Positions 51,009-59,482 of a stretch of DNA of 64,000 nucleotides are shown piece by piece; the first letter of the stretch is position 1; each line of letters opens with the position of its first letter. Both the position numbers and the translations under genes were made by a program. The notes below the pieces were generated by a model. The model was given only the letters and a program-made list of their open reading frames with translations. It was not told where the DNA came from and made no database searches. This DNA comes from Azospirillum agricola. GTDB lineage: Bacteria > Pseudomonadota > Alphaproteobacteria > Azospirillales > Azospirillaceae. The DNA is taken from NCBI RefSeq assembly GCF_017876095.1, contig NZ_JAGINM010000026.1, positions 1 through 64,000 of the forward strand, written 5' to 3'.

Positions 51009-51929
51009 TCAGGAGGCCAGACGCGACGCCACGCCTTCGTAGGCGACCAGCAGACGCGACAGCTCGGCGCGCAGCGCTTGGCGGATCTCGTCTCGCGGCT
51101 CGACCAGCGGGGCGAGCATCGCCGGGGCGTTCACACCGATCAGATCCATCACCGCCTTCATCGGGCCCGGATTGGTCTCGGCGAAGGCGAGGTTCATCAT
51201 CGGAATCAGCGAGCGGTGGACGTCGAGCGCCTCGCTGACCCGGCCGGTGGAGGCGAGGTCGTAGACCAGGCGCCAGGCGCGCGGCAGCAGGTTGGCCGTC
51301 ACCACGATGCCGCCCTTAGCCCCCGCCGCGACGTGCAGCGGGAACAGCGTGTCCTCGCCGCTCAGAACCGCGAAAGACGGGTCCACGCCAGCCACCACGC
51401 GGAGGAAATGATACATGTCGGTGTTGCACGCCTTCATGCCGACGATCCGCTCATGGCGGGACAGCTCGTGCAGAACCTCCGGGTCGATGGCGATGCGGGT
51501 GCGGTAGGGGATCTCGTAGATCAGGATCGGCACCGGCGATTCGTCGGCGTAGCGCAGGAAATAGTCGCGGATGCCGGCCTGGGTCGGGTTGGTGTAGTAG
51601 GGGGTCAGCACCAGCAGCCCATCCACGCCGGCGGCGGCGAACTCGCGGCCGGCGGCCAGGGCGTCGTGGTAGCCGGTGTCGAGCACGCCGGCGATCACCG
51701 GCCCCTGGGAGGCCATGTGCTCCACCGTCAGCCCGGCGAAGCGGATGCGCTCCTTGCGGGCCAACGCCCCGTATTCGCCGGTGCCGCCGAGGGGAACGGT
51801 GCCGTCCACCCCCTGCGCGGTCAGCCAGGAGAACAGCGCCTTGGACGCCGCCACGTCGATGGTGCCGTCGGCCGTCACCGGCGTCGGGGTGGCGGGCAGG
51901 ATGCCGCGGAGCTTGGTAGCGTCAAGCAT
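51009..51929 (-). CDS. Dihydrodipicolinate synthase/N-acetylneuraminate lyase family protein
   Basis: A 306-residue class I aldolase-like TIM barrel. The Schiff-base Lys is in GMKACNTD, the proton-relay Tyr in IYEIPYRT, and the substrate GGTGEYG motif (TVPLGGTGEYGAL) near residue 45 replaces the usual GTTGE. DapA itself is unlikely given the context; a keto-acid aldolase or dehydratase acting in catabolism is inferred. Found between a fused ABC permease and an IclR regulator. Confidence 0.88.
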   Translation of the reverse strand: MLDATKLRGILPATPTPVTADGTIDVAASKALFSWLTAQGVDGTVPLGGTGEYGALARKERIRFAGLTVEHMASQGPVIAGVLDTGYHDALAAGREFAAAGVDGLLVLTPYYTNPTQAGIRDYFLRYADESPVPILIYEIPYRTRIAIDPEVLHELSRHERIVGMKACNTDMYHFLRVVAGVDPSFAVLSGEDTLFPLHVAAGAKGGIVVTANLLPRAWRLVYDLASTGRVSEALDVHRSLIPMMNLAFAETNPGPMKAVMDLIGVNAPAMLAPLVEPRDEIRQALRAELSRLLVAYEGVASRLAS

Positions 51930-51981
51930 GTCGATTCCTTGGGTGTTCGAAAGAACGGTAAAGCGTTGCGGGTGGGCGGGG

Positions 51982-53772
51982 TCAGCGGGCGACGCTGCGG
52001 CGACGCAGCCGGTCGGCCGCGTAGATCAGCGCCGCGATGAAGATCAGCAGGCAGGTGGAGACGGCGGCGATCACCGGCGAGACCTGGAGCGTCACCTCGT
52101 CCCAGAACTGCTTGGGCAGCGTCGCGCTGAGGCCGCCCGACGAGAAGAGCGAGATGGTCAGCTCGTCGAAGGAGGTCGCGAAGGCGAACAGGAAGGCGGA
52201 CAGCATGCCGGCGCCGAGGATCGGGAAGGTGACGTGCCGCAGCGCCGCCACCGGCCGCGCGCCAAGGCTCTGGGCCGCCAGATCGAGCCGGGTGTCGTAG
52301 TTGCGCAGCACCGCCATCATCGTCATCACCACATAGGGGACGGCGACGACCGTGTGGCCGATCACGAGGCCGATCACCGTGCCGACCAGCCCCAGTTGGG
52401 CGAAGACGTAGAACATGCCGACCGCGATGATCATGCGGGGGACCACGATGGGCGACAGGATGAAGGCGAGCATCGCCCCCTTGCCGCGCATCTGGCCGCG
52501 CACCATCAGGAAGGCCGTCGGCACGCCGATCAGCATCGACAGCAACCCGGTGCCGAACGCCACCACCAGCGAGCGCCACAGCGCCTGCATCCAGATCGGC
52601 GATTGCAGCATCTGCTCGTACCACTGGGTGGTGAAGCCCGACGGCGGCCAGGTCAGCCCGCCCTTGCCGAAGGACAGCGGGATCATCAGGAAGGCCGGCA
52701 GGCTGACCAGCACCAGCAGCGTCCAGACGAAGACGACCAGCGCGCGCGGAGCTGCGCCATCCCCGCCGCGGCGGCGGCGCGGCACCAGCGCCAGCAGCGC
52801 GTCGCTCGCCGCGCCGAACAGGGCCAGCACACGGGCACCCAGCCGGCGGGCGGCGGTGTCGCGGTTGCGCGCGGCGGCGGCGCTCTCGCCGGTCAGGCTG
52901 GCGAAGCCGAAGACGCGGTCGTAGATCAGGAAGACGGCCAGAACCACCGCCAGCAGCAGCACCGAGATGGCGCCCGCCAGCCCCCAGTTCAGCGTCTGCT
53001 GCACCTGGTCGATGATGAGCTGGGTGATCATCGTCTCGCGCCGGCCGCCCAGCAGGGCGGGCACGATGAAGAAGCCGATGGCCGAGACGAAGACCATGAT
53101 GGCCGCCGCGGCGACGCCGGGCACCGACAGCGGGAAATAGACCGTCCAGAAGGCGGTGCCGGGACGGGCGCCCAGCGTGGTGGCGGCGCGCGGCAGGGTG
53201 CGGTCGATGTTCTCCATCACCGCCAGCATCGTCATGACGGCGAGCGGCAGCATGGCGTGGACCATGCCGACCAGCACGGCGCCGAAGCTGTAGAGCAGGT
53301 CGGCCGGGCGGTCGATGATGCCCAGCGACAGCAGCAGATGGTTGACCACGCCGTTGCGGCCGAGGATGACCACCCAGGCGAAGGCGCGCACCAGGAAGCT
53401 GGTCCAGAAGGCCAGCAGCACCCAGAAGATCAGCCGGCTCTTCGCCGGTCCCTTGGCAACCGAGATCAAGTAGGCGATCGGGTAGGCGCCGACGACCGCG
53501 AACAGCGTCGTCGCCAGCGAGATCTTCATCGTGATCCACAGCACGTTGACGTACAGCGCGGACTTGAAGAGCTGCTGGTAGGGCGCCAGCGTGAAGCCCT
53601 GCCCGTTGTAGACGCTGAGCGTCAGGAGCTGACCCACCGGGTAGACGAGGAAGGCGAGCAGCAGGAAGACCAGCGGCGCGCCCATCGCCGCCTGCTTGCG
53701 CCACGGCGAGGGGGCGGCCCGCCGCGGGCGGGGCGATGAGGATGCCTGGATCGACATGGTTTCGCTGCTCAT
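51982..53772 (-). CDS. Polyamine-type ABC transporter fused double permease
   Basis: A single 596-residue protein joins two binding-protein-dependent permease domains. The N-terminal half (about 30-300) resembles PotB and the C-terminal half (about 345-590) PotC, each with about six membrane segments. Each has its own ATPase-contacting loop (TTLGARPGTAFWTVYFPLSV; QSLGARPVAALRHVTFPILG). A charged linker (about 305-345) joins them. Such subunits are usually separate. It starts 1 base before the ATPase gene ends and is co-transcribed with it. Confidence 0.9.
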   Translation of the reverse strand: MSSETMSIQASSSPRPRRAAPSPWRKQAAMGAPLVFLLLAFLVYPVGQLLTLSVYNGQGFTLAPYQQLFKSALYVNVLWITMKISLATTLFAVVGAYPIAYLISVAKGPAKSRLIFWVLLAFWTSFLVRAFAWVVILGRNGVVNHLLLSLGIIDRPADLLYSFGAVLVGMVHAMLPLAVMTMLAVMENIDRTLPRAATTLGARPGTAFWTVYFPLSVPGVAAAAIMVFVSAIGFFIVPALLGGRRETMITQLIIDQVQQTLNWGLAGAISVLLLAVVLAVFLIYDRVFGFASLTGESAAAARNRDTAARRLGARVLALFGAASDALLALVPRRRRGGDGAAPRALVVFVWTLLVLVSLPAFLMIPLSFGKGGLTWPPSGFTTQWYEQMLQSPIWMQALWRSLVVAFGTGLLSMLIGVPTAFLMVRGQMRGKGAMLAFILSPIVVPRMIIAVGMFYVFAQLGLVGTVIGLVIGHTVVAVPYVVMTMMAVLRNYDTRLDLAAQSLGARPVAALRHVTFPILGAGMLSAFLFAFATSFDELTISLFSSGGLSATLPKQFWDEVTLQVSPVIAAVSTCLLIFIAALIYAADRLRRRSVAR

Positions 53773-53773
53773 G

Positions 53774-54904
53774 TCAGGCCGCCACGGGTTTGGCGGCGGG
53801 TTTCGTATCGCCCTGCGCGATCACGACGGCGTCACGGCCGCTCCAGGACAGGCTCAGCACGTCGTCGATGCGGTAGGCGTCGCCGTCGTTGCGGGTCGGG
53901 AAGGCGGCGACCAGCGACGGCAGCGCGCCATCGAGCGGCTCCATGTAGATCTTGGTCAGGCTGCCGGTGACCATCACGTCCGACACGCGGCCTTGCACGC
54001 CACTGCCCTCGACACCTTCCTGGGCACGGGCGACGGTGATGTTCTGCGGACGCACCATGACGTGCACCGAACTGCCCCGCGGCAGGTCGTGGCCGTTGGC
54101 GAGCGCCCGGCCGGGAACCTTCTGGCCGCCCAGATGCACCTCGACCTCGTCGCCGACCCGGCCGCGCGCGTCGGCCGGCAGGATGTTGGATTCACCGAGG
54201 AAATCGGCGACGAACAGCGACTTGGGACGGAAATACAGGTCGGCCGGGGTGCCGAGCTGCTCGATGCGGCCGGCGTTCATCAGGCAGATGCGATCGGACA
54301 TCGTCATCGCCTCTTCCTGGTCGTGGGTGACGTAGACGACGGTCGTGCCGGTCTCGCGGTGCAGGCGCTTGATCTCGAGCTGCATGTGCTCGCGCAGCTT
54401 CTTGTCGAGCGCGCCCAGCGGCTCGTCCATCAGGATGATCGACGGGCGGTAGACCATGCAGCGGGCCAGCGCGATGCGCTGCTGCTGGCCGCCCGACAGC
54501 TCCTTCGGGTAGCGGCCGGCGACGTGCGGCAGATGCACCATCTCCAACGCCTCGCGGGCGCGCTTCCGCGCCTCCTCGGCGCCCACCTTGCGCATCTTCA
54601 AGGGGAACGCGATGTTCTCCTCGATCGTCATGTGCGGGAACAGCGCGTAGTTCTGGAACACCACACCGATATCGCGCTCGTAGGGCGGGCTGTAGGTGAC
54701 GTCCTGCGCGCCGATGCGCACGCTCCCCTCGTCGGGCTGCACCAGTCCAGCCAGCAGGCTGAGAAGCGTCGTCTTGCCCGAGCCCGACGGCCCGAGGAGC
54801 GTGAGGAACTCGCCCTCCGGGACGATGAGATCGGTGGGGGCGAGCGCGACGAAGTCGCCATAGCGCTTGGCAAGGCCTTGGACCGTAAGGCTGGAAGAAG
54901 ACAT
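53774..54904 (-). CDS. Polyamine-type ABC transporter ATP-binding protein (PotA-like)
   Basis: A 376-residue ATPase. Walker A is LGPSGSGKTTLL, the signature is LSGGQQQRIALARC, and Walker B is IILMDEPLGALDKKLREHMQ. A C-terminal TOBE-type regulatory domain (about 245-370) follows. The start at 54904 has GAGG upstream and drops a 16-residue leader. Drives the fused permease beside it; the substrate may be a polyamine or an acidic compound. Confidence 0.92.
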   Translation of the reverse strand: MSSSSLTVQGLAKRYGDFVALAPTDLIVPEGEFLTLLGPSGSGKTTLLSLLAGLVQPDEGSVRIGAQDVTYSPPYERDIGVVFQNYALFPHMTIEENIAFPLKMRKVGAEEARKRAREALEMVHLPHVAGRYPKELSGGQQQRIALARCMVYRPSIILMDEPLGALDKKLREHMQLEIKRLHRETGTTVVYVTHDQEEAMTMSDRICLMNAGRIEQLGTPADLYFRPKSLFVADFLGESNILPADARGRVGDEVEVHLGGQKVPGRALANGHDLPRGSSVHVMVRPQNITVARAQEGVEGSGVQGRVSDVMVTGSLTKIYMEPLDGALPSLVAAFPTRNDGDAYRIDDVLSLSWSGRDAVVIAQGDTKPAAKPVAA

Positions 54905-54995
54905 GGTAGCCTCGTGGCGAGGGGAGAAGGAAAGGACGGTCGGGAGCCCCATGGGGCAATCACGTCAGGAACCTGGATTCCTTCATGGAGATGTC

Positions 54996-55080
54996 CGTCA
55001 TCCCCGCGAAGGCAGGAATCCGGAGTCCGCAAGGCCGCTCTGGTGGAACAGCCTGGATCCCCGCCTTCGCGGGAATGACG
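54996..55080. repeat. Inverted intergenic repeat
   Basis: Two 26-bp arms, CGTCATCCCCGCGAAGGCAG(...) and its complement ending GCGGGAATGACG, match with three differences across a 33-base loop. This is a common bacterial mosaic element. It lies between the substrate-binding and ATPase genes of the importer. Confidence 0.75.
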
Positions 55081-55174
55081 GGTTTCCTTGAGGAAGGAAT
55101 CCGGTCGTCGGAAGCGATCGTTCCGGAAGGCTCCGCAGGGGGCTCGGGCAGAGCCCCCTTGGAAGGTCAGCCGT

Positions 55175-56257
55175 TCAGCTCAGCAGCCAGGCGTTGTAGC
55201 GCTCCAGCACCGCCTGCTGGTTGTCGAGCCAGTACTTGGCGTCGATCGGCAGGCCGCGCTTGATGTTCTCCGGGAAGGTCGGGCAGTCGGGGGCCAGCTT
55301 GGCGTCGATGTGCTTGAAGGCCTCAGGCTGGGTGACGCCGGCCGGGAAATACTTCACCAGGGCCGCCTGACGCTTCGGGTCGGAGGCGAACTTGATGAAC
55401 TGGCGGCAGGCGTCGGCGTTCGGCGTGCCGGCCAGAATCGACCAGCTGTCCAGACCCCAGATGTTCTGGTCCCAGACGATGCCGACCGGGGCGCCGGCCG
55501 CGATCGCCGCCTGGGCGCGGGAAACCCAGGTCGGGATCATGTCGACCTCGCCCGAACCCAGCATCTGCTCGACCTGCGCACCGCTGGTCCAGAAGACCGA
55601 GACATCCTTCTTGAGACGGTCGAGGGTGGCGAAGGCACGGTCGAGGTTGCAGGGATAGACTTCGCCGGTCGGCACGCCGTCGCCCATCAGCGCCTGCTCG
55701 ATGGTGTCGAACGGGTGCTTGCGCAGCGCGCGGCGGCCGGCGAAGTTGGCGACGTCGAAGAAGTCCTTCCAGGAGGCTGGCGCCTTGCGGCCCTTGAAAG
55801 CGTCGGTGCGGTAGGCCAGAACGGTGGTGTAGACGTTCGTGCCGACGCCGTATTCCGACATGTATTCCTTCGGAATGCTGGCGACGACCGGGTCGTTCTC
55901 CAGCCCGTGCTTCTCCAGCAGCGGCTTGTCGCCGCTGGTCAGCATGAGGATCGCCGGGCGGCTGATCTTGGCCATGTCCCAGGTGTAGGACTTGGCCTCG
56001 ACCATCGAACGGATCTGGGCGGTCGGCTCGGCGTTGGCCTGGACGCCGACCACCTCGATGCCGGTCGCCTCGAAGAAGGGCTTGTAATAGATGGCGCTGT
56101 AGGCCTGCGTGTAGATGCCGCCGTCATCGCGGACGACGATCCGCTTGTTCTGCGCACGGGCCGGGCTCCAGATCGCCGGCATCGCCAGCGCCGCGGCGCC
56201 GGCGGCGCCGGTTTTCAGAAGGGAACGGCGGGACCAGCCGGGTTTGCTCATGCTCAT
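55175..56257 (-). CDS. Polyamine-type ABC transporter substrate-binding protein (PotD-like)
   Basis: A 360-residue periplasmic protein with a twin-arginine signal (SRRSLLKTGAAGAAALAMPA), so it is exported folded by Tat. The mature part RIVVRDDGGIYTQAYSAIYY and SGAQVEQMLGSGEVDMIPTW fit the PotD/PotF group. First gene of the ABC run after the FAD-linked oxidase. The ligand is not fixed and might be the same compound oxidised by the neighbouring enzymes. Confidence 0.87.
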   Translation of the reverse strand: MSMSKPGWSRRSLLKTGAAGAAALAMPAIWSPARAQNKRIVVRDDGGIYTQAYSAIYYKPFFEATGIEVVGVQANAEPTAQIRSMVEAKSYTWDMAKISRPAILMLTSGDKPLLEKHGLENDPVVASIPKEYMSEYGVGTNVYTTVLAYRTDAFKGRKAPASWKDFFDVANFAGRRALRKHPFDTIEQALMGDGVPTGEVYPCNLDRAFATLDRLKKDVSVFWTSGAQVEQMLGSGEVDMIPTWVSRAQAAIAAGAPVGIVWDQNIWGLDSWSILAGTPNADACRQFIKFASDPKRQAALVKYFPAGVTQPEAFKHIDAKLAPDCPTFPENIKRGLPIDAKYWLDNQQAVLERYNAWLLS

Positions 56258-56360
56258 GACGGAACTCCTCGTGGAAAGTCAGCGTGGGGTCTGATTTCAG
56301 CGGACGGCGGACAAAGACACGGCATCGGAGCGGCCGCTCGCACGGCCCCATCCGGCGGTG

Positions 56361-57782
56361 TCAGGCCGGCGGCAGCAGCCGGCCGGGGTTGAACAGGTTC
56401 TGCGGGTCGATCGCCTGCTTGATCGCGCGCATCAGCGTCAGTTCGGCGGGCGGCTTGTAGCGGGCCATCTCGGGCACCAGGGTGCGGCCGATGCCATGCT
56501 CGGCGCTGAAGGTGCCCTTGAGGCGCGCGGCCTCGTCGTTCACCGCGTGGCGGATGGCGGCGGCCAGCGCCTCGGTATCCGTGACCTTGCGCCAGGCCTC
56601 GAAGGTGAAGAAGGGGATGAAATGGACGTTGCCGTCGCCGATGTGGGCGACGACGACCATCGGCAGGCCCGGCACCAGACGGCGCACCGCCGCCGTCGCG
56701 CTCTCGATGAAGGCCGGCACGGCGGAAAGCGGCACGGCGCAGTCGGTGGTCAGGCCGACGCCGCCCTTCTTGTTGGCCTCCGACACGCTGTGGCGGACGT
56801 CCCACATGGCGATGCGCTGGGCCTCGCTGGCGGCGAGCGCCGCGTCGACCAACAGCCCCTTCTCGAAGGCGCGCTCCAGGATCGCCTGCAACTCGGCGTC
56901 GAGGACGCCCGGCGCGCCGTTGCCGGCCAGCTCGATCAGGACGTGCCAGTCGGCCAGTTCCCCGATCGGGCTGCGGCGATTGGGAACATGCTCGACCACC
57001 AGATCGAGCTGGAGCTGGTTGATCAGCTCGAAGGCGGTCAGGCTGGCCCCGGAGCTTTCCTGCACCATGGTCAGCAGCTCCAGCGCCGCCTCGGGCGAGG
57101 ACAGCCCGACCCAGGCGTTGGCGTGGCGGGTTGGCAGCGGGTGCAGCTTCAGCACCGCCGCGGTGACGACGCCGAGCGTGCCTTCCGAACCGATGAAGAG
57201 ATGCTTCAGGTCGTAGCCCGTGTTGTTCTTGCGCAGGCCGTACAGCCCCGACCAGACGGCGCCGTCGGGCAGCACGACCTCCAGCCCCAGCACGTTGTCG
57301 CGCGTGTTGCCGTAGCGCAGGACCGAGGTGCCGCCGGCGTTGGTCGCGATCGTCCCGCCGATCTGGCAGGAGCCCTCGGCGCCCAGACTCACCGGATAGA
57401 GGCGCCCGGCGGCGGCGGCGGCTTCCTGCACCGTGGCGAGCACGCAGCCGGCCTCGACCTCGATGGTGTTGTTGACCGGGTCGATCGCGCGGACCTTGCG
57501 CAGTCGCGCCAAACTCAGGATGACCGGGGCCGGTCCCTCGGCCGAGGGCACGGCACCGCCGCACAGGCTGGTGTTGCCGCCCTGCGGCAGCACCGGAACC
57601 CCATGGCGGGCACAAGCCCGGACGACCGCCGCCACCTCCTCGGTGTTGGCCGGACGCGCGAGACACAGCGCCGCGCCGCGGTAGCGCCCGCGCCAATCCT
57701 CGGTCACGGCTTCCAGATCGGTGGGCGCGGTCAGAACGGCGTCGGCGCCGATCAAACCCGCCAGTTCAGCGACCAAGTCCAC
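56361..57782 (-). CDS. FAD-linked 2-hydroxyacid oxidase/dehydrogenase (GlcD/D-lactate type)
   Basis: A 473-residue flavoprotein. The PCMH-type FAD-binding domain (about 40-220) has the LPQGGNTSLCGGAVP and SCQIGGTIATNAGGTSVLRY motifs; the FAD-oxidase C-terminal domain carries VVAHIGDGNVHF and FSAEHGIGRTLVPEM. It oxidises a D-2-hydroxy acid, with D-2-hydroxyglutarate and D-lactate members in the family. It heads the collinear minus-strand uptake/catabolism cluster. Confidence 0.9.
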   Translation of the reverse strand: MDLVAELAGLIGADAVLTAPTDLEAVTEDWRGRYRGAALCLARPANTEEVAAVVRACARHGVPVLPQGGNTSLCGGAVPSAEGPAPVILSLARLRKVRAIDPVNNTIEVEAGCVLATVQEAAAAAGRLYPVSLGAEGSCQIGGTIATNAGGTSVLRYGNTRDNVLGLEVVLPDGAVWSGLYGLRKNNTGYDLKHLFIGSEGTLGVVTAAVLKLHPLPTRHANAWVGLSSPEAALELLTMVQESSGASLTAFELINQLQLDLVVEHVPNRRSPIGELADWHVLIELAGNGAPGVLDAELQAILERAFEKGLLVDAALAASEAQRIAMWDVRHSVSEANKKGGVGLTTDCAVPLSAVPAFIESATAAVRRLVPGLPMVVVAHIGDGNVHFIPFFTFEAWRKVTDTEALAAAIRHAVNDEAARLKGTFSAEHGIGRTLVPEMARYKPPAELTLMRAIKQAIDPQNLFNPGRLLPPA

Positions 57783-58225
57783 ACTCGATCTCCTCGCTTA
57801 CCGTTTTAATCGATATGAGATTAAAGTAACCGAAATATGATAGCGCTGTGTCAGTGCCCGAACAATGGGCTTTTTAAACCATCGCCAAATTTCTGGGCTC
57901 AACCTGCGGCTTTGCTCTTCAAGCCCGACCCAATCGGTAGCCGATCGGCGGGCATGGCCGGGGCCATGAAAGCGAACATGTTCGTGTCGCCAATTATTTT
58001 TAAAATGCTTCTCCGCCCGCCCGGTGGCCGAGTTCGGCTGGCGCTGGCTGGGCCGCCGGCGGCAGCCGGCCGAACTCGACGCGCTAGCCGCCGGCCGCGT
58101 CCGCGCTTCCCCTTCTGGGCAGAGCAGGGAGTCCGGGGGGGTGGAGAAACACATCCGACGCCCCAACTCAGAAGGCAGCGTGTGGAACACAGGGCCGGAT
58201 GCCGGCTTCAACGAAAGGACACGTC
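57783..58225. other. Intergenic region with possible gene debris
   Basis: A 443-base stretch between the FAD oxidase and a VOC gene. The first 60 bases are AT-rich (TTTTAATCGATATGAGATTAAAG) and probably hold the FAD oxidase promoter. At 58020-58080 a short plus-strand frame reads FGWRWLGRRRQPAELDAL, faintly like a DUF1127 helix, but it lacks a convincing start or family tail. I annotate nothing there. Confidence 0.4.
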
Positions 58226-58699
58226 ATGGCAAAGAACACGATCTGCCTTTGGTACGACAAGAACGCCGAGGCCGCGGCCCGCTTCTACGCCGAAACCTTT
58301 CCCGACAGCACGGTGGGTGCCGTTCACCGAGCCCCCGGCGACTACCCCTCCGGCAAGGCGGGCGACGTGCTGACAGTCGAGTTCACCGTGGCCGGCGTCG
58401 CCTGCCTCGGCCTCAACGGTGGCCCCACGTTCAAGCACAACGAAGCCTTCTCGTTCCAGATCGCCACCGACGATCAGGAAGAGACCGATCGCTACTGGAA
58501 CGCCATCGTCGGCAATGGCGGCCAGGAAAGCGCCTGCGGCTGGTGCAAGGACAGATGGGGCATTTCCTGGCAGATCACACCGCGCGTGCTGACGGAAGCG
58601 ATGGCGGCCGGAGGCGGGGAAGCGAAGCGAGCGTTCGAAGCCATGATGGGCATGAGGAGGATCGATGTCGCCGCGATCGAGGCGGCACGGCGCGGCTGA
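58226..58699 (+). CDS. VOC/PhnB-like family protein
   Basis: A 157-residue cytoplasmic protein of the vicinal oxygen chelate fold, PhnB/3-demethylubiquinone-type subgroup. Start MAKNTICLWYDKNAEAAARF, then a metal-loop-like GLNGGPTFKHNEAFSFQIAT and GWCKDRWGISWQITPRVLTE. Members are small dioxygenase- or isomerase-like proteins with unknown substrate. GAAAGGAC precedes the ATG at 58226; a longer frame from 58199 is unlikely. Confidence 0.87.
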   Translation: MAKNTICLWYDKNAEAAARFYAETFPDSTVGAVHRAPGDYPSGKAGDVLTVEFTVAGVACLGLNGGPTFKHNEAFSFQIATDDQEETDRYWNAIVGNGGQESACGWCKDRWGISWQITPRVLTEAMAAGGGEAKRAFEAMMGMRRIDVAAIEAARRG

Positions 58700-58828
58700 G
58701 CGTTCTGCGCCGGCTTGTGGCGCGGCTCACAGCGGTGGATCCGGCGCGGCGGTAGTGTCCGGTCATCGACCAACCGCCGGACCGCATCCCCCGCCGCGAG
58801 CCGGCCAGCCCCAGAGGAAGACGCCACC

Positions 58829-59302
58829 ATGATCCGCACCGCCCTGCTCTCCGGCTTCGCCACGCTTGCCCTGCTGTCGGCCCCGGCCTTCGCCCAGAAC
58901 GTCAGCTCGATCTCGAACACCGCGGCCGGCGTCGGCAACGTGGCGCTTCAGTCGGCGATGACCCGGCAGGCGACCGGCGGCAGCATCCTCGGCACCGCCA
59001 ACACCGCCGACGTCAGCAACATGGCGGCGGGTGTCGGCAACGTCGCCCGCCAGGGCGTCACCGTGATGCAGGGCGGCCCCGGCCGCATCCTCGGCGCTCC
59101 GCTGGTCGGCGGTGGCTCCAACACCGCCATCGTCGGCAACACGGCGGCCGGCATCGGCAACCGCGCCTCGCAGAGCGCCCTGGTCCAGCAGTTCGGCAGC
59201 CGTTCCCCGCTGCCCGGCGGCGGCAACCTCGGCAACGTCCAGAACCTGTCGGCCGGCATCGGCAATTTCGCCGGACAGCGCGCCCTCCTCCAGCAGCGCT
59301 GA
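58829..59302 (+). CDS. Secreted protein with curlin-like tandem repeats, 157 aa
   Basis: No named family recognised. A Sec signal peptide (MIRTALLSGFATLALLSAPA) ends at FAQ, residue 23. Four imperfect repeats follow, each with N-x2-AG[VI]GN-x-A-x-Q, starting at Asn30, Asn64, Asn104 and Asn139, spaced 34, 40 and 35 residues. The links are Gly-rich. The spaced Asn/Gln/Gly pattern resembles curli subunits or an extracellular beta-solenoid. AGAGGAAG precedes the ATG; a terminator follows. No curli assembly genes are nearby. Confidence 0.75.
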   Translation: MIRTALLSGFATLALLSAPAFAQNVSSISNTAAGVGNVALQSAMTRQATGGSILGTANTADVSNMAAGVGNVARQGVTVMQGGPGRILGAPLVGGGSNTAIVGNTAAGIGNRASQSALVQQFGSRSPLPGGGNLGNVQNLSAGIGNFAGQRALLQQR

Positions 59303-59343
59303 GCCTTTCCCAAAAACCCTCTCCCCAAACTCTCCCGCAGCGC

Positions 59344-59373
59344 CCCGGCCGGTTCCTCCGGCCGGGATTTTTC
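59344..59373 (+). terminator. Rho-independent terminator
   Basis: CCCGGCCGG and CCGGCCGGG make a perfect 9-bp stem with a five-base loop, followed by ATTTTTC. Located 42 bases past the repeat-protein gene. Confidence 0.8.
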
Positions 59374-59482
59374 ATGGGAAAGCTTCGCTCGGCGCCGGTG
59401 CTCCAGGATCTCGAAGCGCGGCTGTGTCAGGGAATTCCGCCCGCGCCCCCGCTTCCGAGTGGAACGTGATCGGTACCCCGGC

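Noticed and set aside
51009..51929. Calling the DHDPS-family gene dapA
   Set aside because: The GGTGEYG motif and the catabolic neighbourhood point to a different member of the family; lysine genes are absent nearby.
58020..58110. A short plus-strand frame resembling a DUF1127 helix (WLGRRRQPAELDAL)
   Set aside because: No reliable start, no family C-terminal Asp-Ile-Gly motif, and composition expected by chance in this GC-rich stretch.
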